NCBI RefSeq assembly: GCF_036373705.1
Contig: NC_089857.1
Location: forward strand, 42,102,784-42,166,783
From: Amia ocellicauda
Lineage: Eukaryota > Chordata > Actinopteri > Amiiformes > Amiidae
Direction: 5' to 3'
Length of the DNA stretch: 64,000 nt
The position numbers and the translations under genes were made by a program. The notes beneath the pieces are model-generated. The model searched no databases and was not told where the DNA came from. It saw only the letters and a list, made by a program, of their open reading frames with translations. Positions 1 through 12,668 of this stretch are shown here, piece by piece (the stretch's first letter is position 1; each line of letters starts with the position of its first letter).

Positions 1-2145
1 TATCCCACCACCCCCCCTCTTCTTTCCCCTCTTTCTGTCTTTCTCTGGTGCACAAAATCACGAAAAATGGCAGCTTGAGGTCAGGTCATGTAAAACGAGC
101 AGACTTCAGTCGCTTCTTTGTTTTGGCAGAGAGGATGGAAGCGAAAGGGTAGCTCTGTGTTTGTGAGATAATTGCCCTTAAAACTGCCTTAGCAGGGGCT
201 GTTTAGAAAACTGGTGCGGTGTACTTTATTTCCATAAAACCTTTGAAGCTGGGGAAGAATGAATGTGTTTGACCTGTTGGCTCGAGTCACATGGCGTGTT
301 GGAGCCCGCAGCTACAGCTTATTTACTTCTTGTGCTTTTCTGAGCTCTCTTATTCCCCGTCTCGTTCGGACCTCCCCACAAAATGAAAAATGCAAATGTA
401 CATATTGCAACTGCACACTGAAAAACCTTGTCTCGGTTACCCGGCACCTGTTAAAAGCATCTGACTTACAATTACTTGCGGTAAAGTTACGCATATACTT
501 AAAAAATCTCAAATTCATAGATGAAAATGGCCGGGTACAGTACATGACAAGCAAAGTCTGTAGGAAAGTAATGAGTGCCATCCCCTTAATCCAATTGACC
601 TACATCCATCCGCTGAGTATTCACAGACAGGAAGCTCCTTCTTCTGTTCCTTACATCACTCACAGCAGACGTCTCTGTATCTGCGTTGAATCTCTCAGCC
701 TGGAGTCATTTGTTACACTGAGATTCAGCAAATCCAACGCTGGGAGTTCAAATTAGGACAATTTTTTTGTTTTTTTTGGCTTTTTGGCATTGGAACTGGT
801 CAGGAAAACCATTTTGTACAAAAACAGGGTACTCAAAGTTTAGTTTTCCTATAAAAACAAAAGAGGGGGTCTAGAAAATAAAACTGTTATTTAAGCGTTT
901 CTGGATGATATTCTAGAAGACTAAACGTTTCCAATAAAGTGACATCTGCCACATGAAAAGCTTGTAACACACACACACATATACATCACTATGAAAGTAA
1001 TTCACTGAGGAAGATATATTTAATTAGCGTGAAAGCAATGACAAATATGCAGTCAGTAATCTAGAGGGCAGGCACACAGGTGAGCAGGTCGGTGGCACAG
1101 GATGAAAGGTTTAGTGAGAAGAAAAGGGCAAAGACAAAAACCGCACACACACACACACACACACACACAACACTCCTTTGATTTGGTTGCCAACTGGAAC
1201 ACTTGAGTTCAGCCAAATCTTCCGTAATTCCATTAACTGAAACCCCTGCGTCTCAAAGACTAAATTAACGCAGTGGAGTGGGGGAAGCGTGCCAGCGACA
1301 GACAGAGGTTGCCGGAGGAGAGGCCCTGCGATTCACAGGCCTTTTTCTGAGCCGCAGTTCTCATTCTCCCGCAACGACACGACGACCTACCGAAGAAAGG
1401 GGGACGGGGACGGCGGGCCGCTGAGCGCACCCTGTGGTTCCCCAGACGGACTGAAGCGCCGACACGCTCTGAGATCAGCCACCCTGCTCTGAGGAGGAAG
1501 ACCTATTCAAGCAAGTTTACATAATGAAGACTCTTTAAATCACATTGCTTTTCAGAGCCCATCTTACAGGCTGGCAAAGAACGACAGATTCACTTGAAAC
1601 CAGACCTAAATATGTAAATATATTATTATTATTATGATTCCGATATTTGAAGACATCATTTATTAATTTCTGTGTCTCCTGCTGGCATGGCTTTAATAGC
1701 CCCCCCTTCTCACTTCAACAGCAAAAACTGCTTCCTATAAAGTCTGTCCAGGTATATGAGCGCAGGTACTCAGGAGCCACAAAGACAGAGTCGCCGCTTT
1801 CTTAAAGAGGCTCGAGTGCTGAACAACAGTGCTCTGCCGACACAGGAAGTCCACCCAGGGTGAAGTGTAATTGCTGACAGGCCACGGGGTCTGGAAGTGC
1901 ACTCGTCACACACTGAGCCGAAACCTTTCTGAAAACCCATTAAAAACCCATTTCACGTGATTTAATAGCCTCACGACAGGCTTCCTGTTCACTGTAGTGA
2001 AACCTGGCTCTGACATACATGGCACAGACAGAGTTAATCCACATTTGAATCTTACAGACACAGGAGCTGTTGCACAGATTCATTGCAGCACCAGTCAAGG
2101 CTGATACAATGAAGTCACATATGTCCTTGAGCATGTCAATTCTTC
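1..2145. other. Upstream intergenic DNA, no gene recognised
   Basis: Several short open frames occur, for example 259-756 (+) and 1289-1492 (+). None resembles a protein family I know and none has convincing exon boundaries. A (CA)n microsatellite lies at 1144-1169. The stretch 1,260-1,500 is locally richer in GC. I see nothing else that can be supported. Confidence 0.5.
1144..1169. repeat. (CA)n microsatellite
   Basis: About 13 uninterrupted CA dinucleotides are visible. This is a simple sequence repeat with no link to a gene. Confidence 0.9.
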
Positions 2146-2425
2146 CCATGACAATTCGTAAATGTGTCAATTTTCCCCACCATTATATGTTCTCCACATT
2201 TGTAACCATTCACTTATTGTAGAGCCATAGAACACACATATGAGTATATATAGTAGGCAGGCGATTAATAAGGATTTTAAATTATTCTAATTAGAACTGC
2301 GTTTCAATAACACGGTTCAGCGAACATGAACTAGTAGCAAATCAGACAGCAAGGCAAATTCACTAATTAATGCATTGGATTCAGTGGATCATTATTCAAA
2401 TTCAGCCAAACGTAATGTAATAAAT

Positions 2426-2426
2426 C

Positions 2427-2491
<65 letters not shown>
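2426..2491. repeat. (TAA)n microsatellite
   Basis: About 21 TAA/ATA trinucleotides lie inside the loop of the fold-back element. The long poly-tyrosine open frame on the minus strand here is only a translation of this repeat. Confidence 0.95.
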
Positions 2492-2690
2492 GGCATCCGC
2501 ATATACACTGAATTTAAGTGAAAAAATAACAAATTAATAAATGATATTTGTCCGAAGGACTGACCCTCCATATGTAAGCACTCTATTTTCAAAAGCCTTC
2601 TAATTGTTCGTTCTACTCTGATACCGTTTAACTCCATGAAATTATATATTGAACAAATAATAATAATAATGTACACATAAGAAAATAACA

Positions 2691-2755
2691 AGTACTGATC
2701 AGGAATCGAATCCGGATGGCCGGGTTCCCTAAGCACTGCGCCAACTGATATACAG
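2691..2755 (-). repeat. tRNA-like (SINE-head-like) segment
   Basis: Read on the minus strand, this segment has an A-box-like tggcgcagtgcttaggg followed by a B-box-like ggattcgattcc, about 30 nt from start to start. That spacing is shorter than in a normal tRNA, so this is more likely a tRNA-derived SINE remnant than a functional tRNA. The flanks are AT-rich. Confidence 0.4.
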
Positions 2756-3068
2756 CTTTAACATGAAACCTATTTTAAGCCGCCTGCAGCCATTGCTGCC
2801 AGCTGTTGTGACTAATTGTATAAAACTTCATTATTGGGGTTATAGTCTCAAATTAACGTATCAATTAAAAACATACAGTATAATAAATAATACAAAATAG
2901 TTGTGTGTCTGTGTGTATTTATATATACAGTATATATTTATATAGCCTGCCTACTATATATACACATATGTGTGTTCTATGGCTCTACAATAAGTGAATG
3001 CACTCATGCTTACAAGTGGAGAACGTATAATGATGGGGGCGAATTGACATGGGGACGAATTGTCATGG

Positions 3069-6000
3069 ACCCGTTATTAACAATATAGCCATACTGTGTA
3101 TAAAAATAAATGAGAAATCAACAACTGGTCCAGAGAAGACGACACCAATGGAAATGCAGAACAAGGGGACTGAGATCTTTGAAAGGATCTGTTTTTTTAT
3201 GCAAACCCTCAGCGGCGGCTTCTTCTTTTGTAAGTTGCTGCTCTTTTCCACTCATTAATGCATCTCTTTGATGTACTGGTTTGTGGTTTGCCAGGTGTGG
3301 TTCTACAGTGCAATTCACTTTTAGATGAAGGCACACAAATTGCATTTTTGACATTCTTTATCAGATGGAATATATTAACAGAAAAGTAAGAGTCTCGATA
3401 ACCTGATGATTAATACTAGCCTGCACTAATAAGTGTATGGATGTGATCAACACAAGGTCCATGAAATGTTAATCTTAAAGGCATGTTTTGTGCACCTTGA
3501 ACTAAACCCTGTGCTCCTTTCACACTTCATTTGTTGACATATTTGTTAAACATTGTTTACTTTGTGGTAAATCTGCTAATAATTGAATCTGATATGATGA
3601 TTTATAAATTAGTTTCAGACAGGAATTTGTGGGTAACATCTCATCAGCACTGTTTACTTGGGAGGTCGTCCTTCCTTTTGTTCAAAATGTCATGTGATGG
3701 AAATTGCTAGGTCACTGAAGTATGGTCCTCCATATTGGACGCAGATGTTCAGACAGGCAGGTAGTTCACAGACCACAAAGGCAACTCTCGACCCCCCGCA
3801 ATCTGAATCATATCTGAATGTAAATTGACTCATTATAACACACTAGGAAATACAGTAAAAGCTCCCACAAGGAGGACGAGATTTGAAAACACCCAGATGG
3901 ATGAGTCATGACTGTTCTACCGGAACTGCCAGTCTTATAGCCGAGTTGTATTAAAGGGTATAATGGTACAGCAGTGGGTCCCAAGTACCGGCCTGCGGAC
4001 CGTCGTCAGTACATAGCATATCTGGTGCCGTTCCGGTTCATATTAGAAGCTGCACCCTGTCACACGCATCTCAAATACACGTTAAAAATCCATCACAACA
4101 CTGAGAAAATGATGCAAGATGCTTTTAAGTGTTCTGCATTGGTGTTGCATTTGTATTTTAAATAACACATTAGCAGCTAATTTCTCAGCTCTGTGGGGAA
4201 TTGGAAGTGAGTTTTCCCACTTCTTCCACAGTGGGACTCCAGGGCCCCGCTGTGCCGAGCTCTCGGGCGACTGTGAAACCCATGACAGAGCACAGATACA
4301 CACGGGAGAAGTCATATGAACAACATGGGATCGGGAGCGGCAATATAGCATCAGCAGCATAACAAACCACTTCAATGCCTTTCGAAAATAAAAACATCAG
4401 CAGTTGTATGCTTTCTGTAAGTGTGTGCACCATTCTGTCTTCACCTAGTATAATCTGCCTCTTAACCGAACTCTTATTTCTCTGCATTCAAATATATGTA
4501 TCCCAATCCAATGCATCATCAGTTGAAAGTAAAAAATTATGACAAAGCCTACAAAATCGGTGTGTCTGTTTTCTTTGTTTTTGTATTAGTTGACATACAT
4601 CCACCAGCGCCAAAGGAGCGTGAAAAAACCATCTCGGACACGGTACTGCAGAACCCAGCCCGGAAAGGGTGTCTGCCATTAGTGGCTCACTCTTATCCAA
4701 TGGCTGTTGAGTGGATGAGTGTCTGAGCAGTGTACGGGATATTAAAAGTACACTTTTTCTTGAAAAATCTCTCTTTTGGCTGGTCTGGTGGGAGGTCTTG
4801 GGTAATGAGCCAACCTGACTGAAGCGATACTCTTCGGCTTCGCATTGCTAATGCAGACTCATGTTTACTGCACAAGCCCTGCTCTTCTCTTCCCAATCTT
4901 CGCTAACTAATTGTCTGCCTCCCAGTGAATATATCCATTTATGACGGGAGACAGGCTGTCTGCGACTCGCTCCGAGTAGGACTGCTGCACTCGCTGACTG
5001 CGCTGTGGTGTTACACAAGAGTCCAGGAAAATTAAAAACGATTTAACTGAAGTTGATTTTCCACCTATGGAAGTTATTAGTAAAATCACGTTCCAGTAAC
5101 ACGTAGAATAGGTGCTCTGAAAAATCATACTTGGATGTGTGATTCTCAACACGCATATACTCCATGTAATACTCGAGGGAAAAAAGGAAAAAAGTGGGGA
5201 ATAGTTTTAGAAGGAATAATGCTGAGCAGCAGAAAAACAAACCCATTCTCTTCAGAGCACAGATAGTCCAACTTTGCATACTCTGCGCTTTCATGTATCT
5301 GGAAAAATGCCTCATCTCGTCATTCATTTTATTTCATTATTCGGCATTATTTAGGGATACAATCATCTTCTCCTGGACACAAACATTCTGATATAATCAG
5401 GTTCAAAGTATTTCAGAGTGATCCTGAATATTCAATTAGCTTCCTTTGGCAGCGACATGAAAAGCAAACCTGGGGCCAATGGCTGGGCTGAGAATTCACT
5501 CCCCACGTTATCCCTCCTTTATCTCCGCCAGCAAGGGCACCGTGGATGCATTATAATGCAGCTATAATCCCGTATGCAAGCGGCATTTTCCACAACAGGA
5601 ATGCCTTCAGGGCAACGTTAGATTGCTGTCTGCCTCCACTTCCTCTCTCATGGCCCCTCCAGAGTCCCACACCCCCCGGGCCCGGTCACCCCTTTTTTAC
5701 CCAGTGTATTTCCCCCCCAGGAGCTGACGAGTCTTATTATGTGTCTCGTACATGAAGACATAATGAACCAAATCAGTCTGTCACTGATCTGACAGGTAAA
5801 CCCTTTCTGTGCGGCTCAGTCTGAACGGCAGCCAGTATGCTCAGAACAAAAGCCATTTTAACCATGTGTCGACCTCTGCTTTTCCTTGGCCTTCCTCTCC
5901 GTCGTCGGGCAGAGGAGTTGGGACAGGAGAACGGGGTACACTCTGCAGTGCCAGGAAAGTTGCTCACTCTGTTGATGAACCCAATAGCATCCCATAGTCC

Positions 6001-9000
6001 GACTAGACCTCAGAGTACAGGTGGTGCGTCTATTTTAAGAGTCCGCTCTCTATTGGAGCACAGAGCAGATGTCAAGCAGGAGGAACCCTCAGAGAACCAG
6101 ACTTAACTTAATTCACCCCGACTGCCTGAATACATTTACAGCAGGTCCGGAAAAGTGGTGAAGAGGGCATTGTTCCCACAGCTGGCTAACAGAAATGTAC
6201 AAACACACAGCTCGCTGGAGCAGAGAAAGTAAAATAACGCCATAGTTTTGGGTGGGGGTTAAGGAAATATATTTGTTTTGTTTGTAAGAGAACATGAATA
6301 TTGAAAGCAAAAAGATTCAAGTTAAGTGTTCCAACAATATTGATGTTTTAGAACAAAAACAACCACATTCAAAGCATGACACGAGCAAAACTGACCCATC
6401 CGTGAATTAGTTTATTCCTCACTTTTAACTTGAATGGAGGTTCGTCACAATATCACTTCTTTGGATTCATAGACCAGAGGGGTCCTCCATGTCTCTGCAC
6501 TTTCCAATAGATCACTGGAAACATCCAAGGGATGCCACAGAGCAACACAAAGACCACAGCAAAAAATTGTACTTGCAGTAAAAATTACATATTTAGTCTT
6601 CTTGGCAAAAAAGATCATGCATTCCCTGACGTAAAATGGAAAGAAACCTGACTGACCGTTGGTGTTGCAGACACTGCTGGTCCAGCCTGAGAATTCAACA
6701 CTCCTTGTTGCTTAGATCCTAAAGTATGCTAAAGTAACACAAAATAAGCAAACATTATGTTCTCTGCAAAGCTTGATGCTACAGAAGTGATTTAAGTTGA
6801 CAGCGATGACTATAAAACAAATCTGAAAGGCTGTTCAGGTACAAACAACATGGATTAAAAATGGCTGCATCACCAGTAGTCTGCAGATTCCTCACACCAA
6901 CAGTGACATCCACTGAGATAAGAGCAAACCTTATCATAATGCATGTAGAGCAGCAGATGAATGAATCCAAGTCTCAAACTTTCCCATTCCAAGAATTAAA
7001 GCCAAGAAAGGGAACTTGAGAGGCGAGCTCAAAGAGGCTGCCGTCTTCTTTTATCAGCCTGGTTTATAGATTGTCACCCATCTGTTTCTCTGTGTTGTTG
7101 CTTTACAGGCAGTGGTTTCTTTGGGTTTGAAGCAGAGACAATCCCCAGAGGAATGTCTGCATTCTATAGGAACAGAGCCCTTACAGTGAACAGTGCTCAT
7201 TGACATTAGTCATATAAAGTCACTACCAGTCCGGAAAGTCCAAAACATACCTTCTCCCTAGGGCTTTCTTAAGCATAATTATTCACATACTTCCAGGTGT
7301 TACTTATTGCAATTACTTATCAACACATATTGCCAAGAGCTCTTCAGTAATCAACACTGTTGCTTTGACAGTTGGCAGTTTGCAGCAGGGTCCAGCAGTT
7401 AACTAATTAAAATTAAAGAGGGTAAGGAAATGACTGAATAATGAATGTGGCTTTAGTCTAAACAAAATACATAAAAAATGACCTTATGATGTTTATAAAA
7501 TGAAAAAGACATTGTGTAAAACACCAAAGAACAAAAATGAACAGAACTGTTTTAGTATTTTATAGAGGATACAAAAAAAAAAAAAACATTGTTCTGCATG
7601 AAGCTGTAAGCTTGTCTCTGTCTGGGTTCAAATCTTCTTGCTCTGATTTCAGTCCTTTCATAATCACTACCTGTCACTCAAGCCAGACTGGACCCCAACA
7701 CGCTTTCAAGATGGATGGAGAACAAACGTGAATTTAACAGCTGTCTGTTTCCTGCACTTCCACTGGTGTTTGAGAGACTGTAGTCTCTATTGTGAGTCGG
7801 AGACCTCTGCGCTGGGGAGACGTGTTTATGCAGCTCCTATCAAAGGCCCTTTCATCTCGATGAAGCAAATTATTAACACATTCCATTGAAGAGGTGGGGG
7901 AGGATGCCGGGTTTAAGAAAGGAAAAAAAATGGCTAAAACGGAACAATTTCTTTCACAAACACTTTTTTTTCTCTTTTTTTGATAGCGAGTGGCGTCGTG
8001 CCAGGCCCCTGCAGCCCACTGAAGCACTGCGGCAGCGTGTAGCTCTGCACCCGCCTGTGGGCAGACCTCTTTGTGCCCTGGAATTTCACATTCGAGAGCC
8101 AAGGGGTTTGTGGGGGAAGCAGAGCTCCCCGGGTCCAGACGGACAGGGTGCGTTTCAGTGTGTACCTGCACCAGGCTCCCTCAGAAACCACCCATCACTG
8201 TGTCAGGGCACCACGTTCATTCCCACGGCCGCCAGCTCCGGGCCGAGCCCACATCCTCACTCCTCCACCAGGCCGGAGGAGATGCATCTCATCTGGGGCT
8301 GCGCAGCGTGAATCTCCTTGCCCACAAATCCCCAGTACGAGTCTCTTACACTTTATCTGTCTATCCAAACACACTGCAGGCACGATAAAGCCAGGCGAGT
8401 GTGATAAAGTTGATGAATGTGGTACAAAAGCTTGGGAAGTCCTTTATATTACAAAGAAACATACAACAGGTCGCTACAACAAGGAGTGTATGAATACAAT
8501 ATTAATTTTGTTATTTTTATGATCATAATCCTCTGATACTGTACTAAATACCAAACCTCTTGTTGCTTCCACAAGGACTTATTTTCTATGAGCAGCATTG
8601 TTCTCCAACAACAGGCATTTCTACACCTAACCTTAACCGGTCATAAAAAACAAAACAAAAACACCTGTTACAATGATGGCAACGCACTGTTGTAGCTGCA
8701 CAAGAAAACATCGGCTACAAAAGCATGTTTACATCATGATGTCAAGCAATCCTCGAAGAGCACACTTAAAGTACACGTGTTTTAATTTAAGATTGATATA
8801 CAGGAAGTTACAGTTACAGAACAGGAAAAACACAAACACAGAATAATATAGCATTTTGACCGTCCTGTGTATTTTTTTTTCTCCAGATATTTGTTGTACT
8901 TCAGGGTGACTGTGAAATGGCTGTTACGCACTATCAAAGCACACCGAAACTCAGCTTGCAAGTCAATGCTAAACATGTCAGTTTTAAGCACTGTTTTTAA

Positions 9001-9850
9001 ACCAGCCTTGAAAGTTAATTAATTTTTAACATAAAAGCATGCAGTGAGTATATTTGAATAGTAATTATGTTCCGTGACCTCTGCTGGGCAAGGACAGGAC
9101 TGGGTCTTTACTGTAATGAGAAAGTACTCAAAGCACAGTCAGTTAACTTTGTAAACTTTCTGTGCTGGAAGCTGGATATAGATCAACATAAATTGAGAAG
9201 AATGTGATATTTAAAAAGTCAACTAAAAGTCAACTAAAAATATCCTTTTCTTGTTTCAGATGTACCGGTAGGAGTGGGTTTAGATCCTTCTTTCGTTAAT
9301 TGTGGTATCCTGCGGTTGCCAAGGTACACTCCAAACAGAGCATAACACAGACTTTCATGTGTTTTCATTATCAACGAACTTACGGTCAATGTCCACGTTT
9401 CTCACTCTCTTAACAGAAATAAATGGCATCTGGCAAACCTACTTCACTTCGTTCTTACCTCTTCTGCCCAGTTTCAAGGTCGTGTTAATTATTACATGTG
9501 CTATCTCTGCTCTCTCACAGAACTAATTAGTCAAAGTGCAATTTGTTGATTTAATAATTGTGAATTCAAGTGCTATAACTGGGGAGGCTGCAGGGCTTTC
9601 TTTGGCATATCGTAACAGATAGACAAACAACAAGTTACAAGTATAAAGTGTCAAGTCTGTTCTTCAGCAGGAAAGTCGGTGTTGCATAGGTGGCAGTAGA
9701 GTTCAGAGCACCACCATCTGTGTAATACTCACAGCAGGATCTGAGGAAAGTTTACCCTCTGTAGCTTAAAATGAAATCACAAGAGAAATTGTACAAAGCA
9801 CCTGTAACGGGGCTTGTTGTGGATGGTGATGTCACCCCTGTGTGAAATCA
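3069..9850. other. Intergenic DNA, no gene recognised
   Basis: No open frame here matches a known family. Around 7,880-8,530 three overlapping frames stay open for 140-150 codons in locally GC-rich DNA, but they have no recognisable domain and no clear splice structure. The rest is AT-rich. Nothing further can be supported. Confidence 0.5.
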
Positions 9851-10612
9851 GTACATAAGAACATAAGAAGAACATAAGACAGTGTCTAATCGAGAGGAGA
9901 CCATTCGCCCCATCGTGCTCGTTTGGTGTCCATTAATAACTAAGTGATCAAGGATCCTATCCAGTCTGTTTCTGAATGTTCCCAAATTGTCTCTTCAGCC
10001 ACATCGCTGGGGAGTTTGTTCAGATTGTGACGCCTCTCTGTGTGAAGAAGTGTCTCCTGTTTTCTGTCTTGAATGCCTTGAAGCCCAATTTCCATTTGTG
10101 TCCCCGGGTGCGTGTGTCCCTGCTGATCTGGAAAAGCTCCTCTGGTTTGATGTGGTCGATGCCCTTGGTGGATACATTGAATTTAATCTGCCAGGTGTCA
10201 CCCACAACTGAATATTATCTAAGTCCCTCTGAATAGCCTGTGCTGCCGAGATTGTATCTGCTGAGCCACCTATTTTAGTATCATCTGCAAATTTGACAAG
10301 TTTGCTAACTATCCCAGAGTCCAGATCATTAATATAGATTAGAAAAAGCACAGGCCCTAGTACTGATCCGTGTGGATCTCCACTAACAACCTCACTCCAG
10401 TTAGAAGCGACTCCTCTAATCGACACCCTCTGTTTCCTATACATCAACCAGTTCATAATCCATCTACTTACATTACCCTGAATGCCTACAGCTTCCAATT
10501 TGAGGATCAGTCTTTGGTGTGGAACCTCATCTAAAGCTTTCTGAAAATCTAAGTATATCATATCATATGCTTTCATATGCTGAAGAGTTGTAGCTGTAGA
10601 GTGTGCAAACAT
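9851..10612 (-). mobile_element. CR1/Rex-like LINE copy A, 5'-truncated and internally deleted
   Basis: Read on the minus strand, the segment encodes a reverse-transcriptase fragment with palm features: YLDFQKA, then DPHGSVLGPVLFLIYIND, then FADDTK at the catalytic site. After FADDTK the frame jumps into the extreme C-terminal domain ([20 protein letters not shown]), so an internal deletion of the connecting region is visible. The 3' tail lies at about 9851-9935 and carries the cataagaacataagaa motif and the conserved agaggagaccattcgcccca block. The element is inactive. Confidence 0.85.
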
Positions 10613-12668
10613 CCCACGTGGATGACTCTATCCTCTACTGGGAGGAGCTGTGTGATGCCAACGATGGTTAATACAATTTGAAATGTTATCTAGCACTGAG
10701 AGTCAGGGAGTGGAGGATTGTGGGGGATTCTGGGGTCAAAGGGTAAAGGTCAGAGGGAAAAGGTTGGAGATGAGGGGATAAACAGGGGTACCCCGGGAAG
10801 ATTCGGACTGCTGGCATACTGCGCGAGAGATTTGATGCTGTGCCTCCAAAACGGCCTCCTCATCTAATAAAGCAGTTGCTTTAACCCCGACTCTCCTTTG
10901 TCATTTCTTGGTTGATGTGAAACCATGAATCCAGGACTTAAAGAAGCAGAAAATGTGGGAGAGTAAATCAGGGTACACCATATTCTTTCTACTTTAATTA
11001 AAAATGATTTCTTTTAAATGACATAAACCTCTCATGTGACCTTACTTTTTAAGTGTCCATTAATGGCTGAACAAAACCATCGAATCTATACAATGTATGG
11101 AGGACAGACTAACTGATTAACTCTGTGGATGTTACGCGTATACTGCAGGGGGCAGGGAGCTGTCATCTGTTTTCCTTCCACTCTCTGTGGTCTCCTTTAA
11201 TCTCACAATTTGGCAAATCCCTGGCAATTTAGCTAGTCCTGGAACAGGCTGGTACGGCATGTAGGCTCATTGTGTGATTTGTGAGCCCTGGTTTATGTCT
11301 GTTGGATGCGTAATATCATTCCTGGTGCCAAAAGGAAATCACTGTAAACAAGGTGCTGGCCTGTCGTGGTCTGACCTCCGTGTGTGAGAGAGGGAAGACC
11401 ACGAATCCTTACTCAGGGTTGTGTTGCTTAATAAAACGACCAAATCTAACAGCACCTTTTCCTGACCCTGTAACCTGCACTTCTTACATTGTTTCTGTAA
11501 AGGGGATCAATGATTTCCAGCTGGTCTCACTGGATATCTGTAGGCATCACGATTGGTCAGATCAAACACAGACGACTTGCCTCCCTAACCTCAGCCAATA
11601 CAGACGTCTCGTTTTGCCTGACCAGACCTGGCGTGTGCTGAAACGTGTTGGTTTAGTAAAGGAGTATCACTGGGATCTCCACCAAAACCACAGACGTCAA
11701 TTAATAAGATCCGAGATGCTTACAACGTTTGAAGGAGTTAGTTGAGGTCTCTATTTATGCTTAATCCAGCTACCGCTTTTGTTTTGTTTTTAATTAAAGT
11801 TGAGCTTTCATTTCCTCTCTTTTTTTAGCACAGATTCATAAGTGTGATGACTCGTGGTGGTCCCCTCTCCAGCAATGCTCTGAAGTGACTCTCCATTTTG
11901 GAGGTACACCGCCTGGCTGGTAAGAGGTTTGTAATAAGATTGTGAATCACCCACATCTAATTAAATGGTGTTGTTATGAGACAAATGCAGCTCGTAATTT
12001 TTGTGCTAACCTGCTCTTTATGGGATTAAGCAATAAACTTGAGGACTGTCCTCTTACCCTTCACACTTATTGCTATTGTCAGTTTATATGGTGCACGATC
12101 TAGACTGACTGCTTTCCGTTTTAACCAATTGACATTTTCCTTGCTTGTTGTTTTCATTTTCCCCAGGCCCTGCATTTGCCTAGTTCAGTTTTTAAAAGAT
12201 GGAGGTAAACAGAACAGCTCCACGAGACCCGAGCATTTCCTCTGTTTCTGGGTGTCTTTACTTCTCAGTCTGTGTGCCTGGGACATGTTTATGTTTCATA
12301 ATTATACACAAACTCTGCCCGTCTAGACACACTAAATCTCTGCTATGTTTAGATTTGGCTGCAGTGCTGAGAGCCCCTTAAAAGATGAAAAGCAAGTGTC
12401 TATTGAATTTCTCATTATATTTTCGTGAGGGCTAAACCCAAGAACAAAGGCCTACAGTGGATTCTTACCGTCTGAAGAAGAATACGGAAATCTTACTGTT
12501 CTGCACTAATAATTACAGAGACTTATACTTCTAACACTGGGTCTTATCTATCAAATGCTACTTTTATACAATGCAATGCCTTTCTGTACAGTAGGAAATT
12601 GTGAGAGAAATGTCATTATATCACACAGTGGATGTGAATGCCATATATTTTATAAATAAGTAAATACA
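10613..12668. other. Intergenic DNA upstream of ANKRD55
   Basis: No recognisable gene. A 130-codon open frame at 11,353-11,745 (+) has no known homology that I can see. The only notable motif is a triple AGGTCA-like repeat at 10,733-10,752. Confidence 0.5.
10733..10752 (+). promoter_or_regulatory. Candidate DR1-type nuclear receptor site (three half-sites)
   Basis: Three AGGTCA-like half-sites, GGGTCA, AGGGTA and AGGTCA, are each separated by a single A. Direct repeats with 1-nt spacing are the known binding arrangement for HNF4, RXR/PPAR and COUP-TF type receptors. The site is 8.5 kb upstream of the ANKRD55 start, so any regulatory role is inference. Confidence 0.3.

Larger units (their letters stand above)
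2146..3068. mobile_element. Fold-back (long inverted repeat) element
   Basis: The left arm at 2146-2270 is an imperfect inverted copy of the right arm at about 2940-3068. Both ends carry ccatgacaattcgt, and both arms contain the block ttcacttattgtagagccat and then ggcaggc. The total length is about 920 bp. The loop holds a (TAA)n tract and a tRNA-like segment. No transposase is encoded, so it looks non-autonomous. Part of its interior and right arm is related to the element at 50,961-52,037. I found no convincing target-site duplication. Confidence 0.65.

Noticed and set aside
2425..2736. 103-codon minus-strand open frame ending in poly-tyrosine
   Set aside because: It is a translation of the (TAA)n microsatellite and part of a fold-back element.
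7734..8522. Several overlapping 140-150 codon frames in GC-rich DNA
   Set aside because: All frames are open at once because stop codons are rare in GC-rich DNA. No protein family is recognised and no exon structure is visible.
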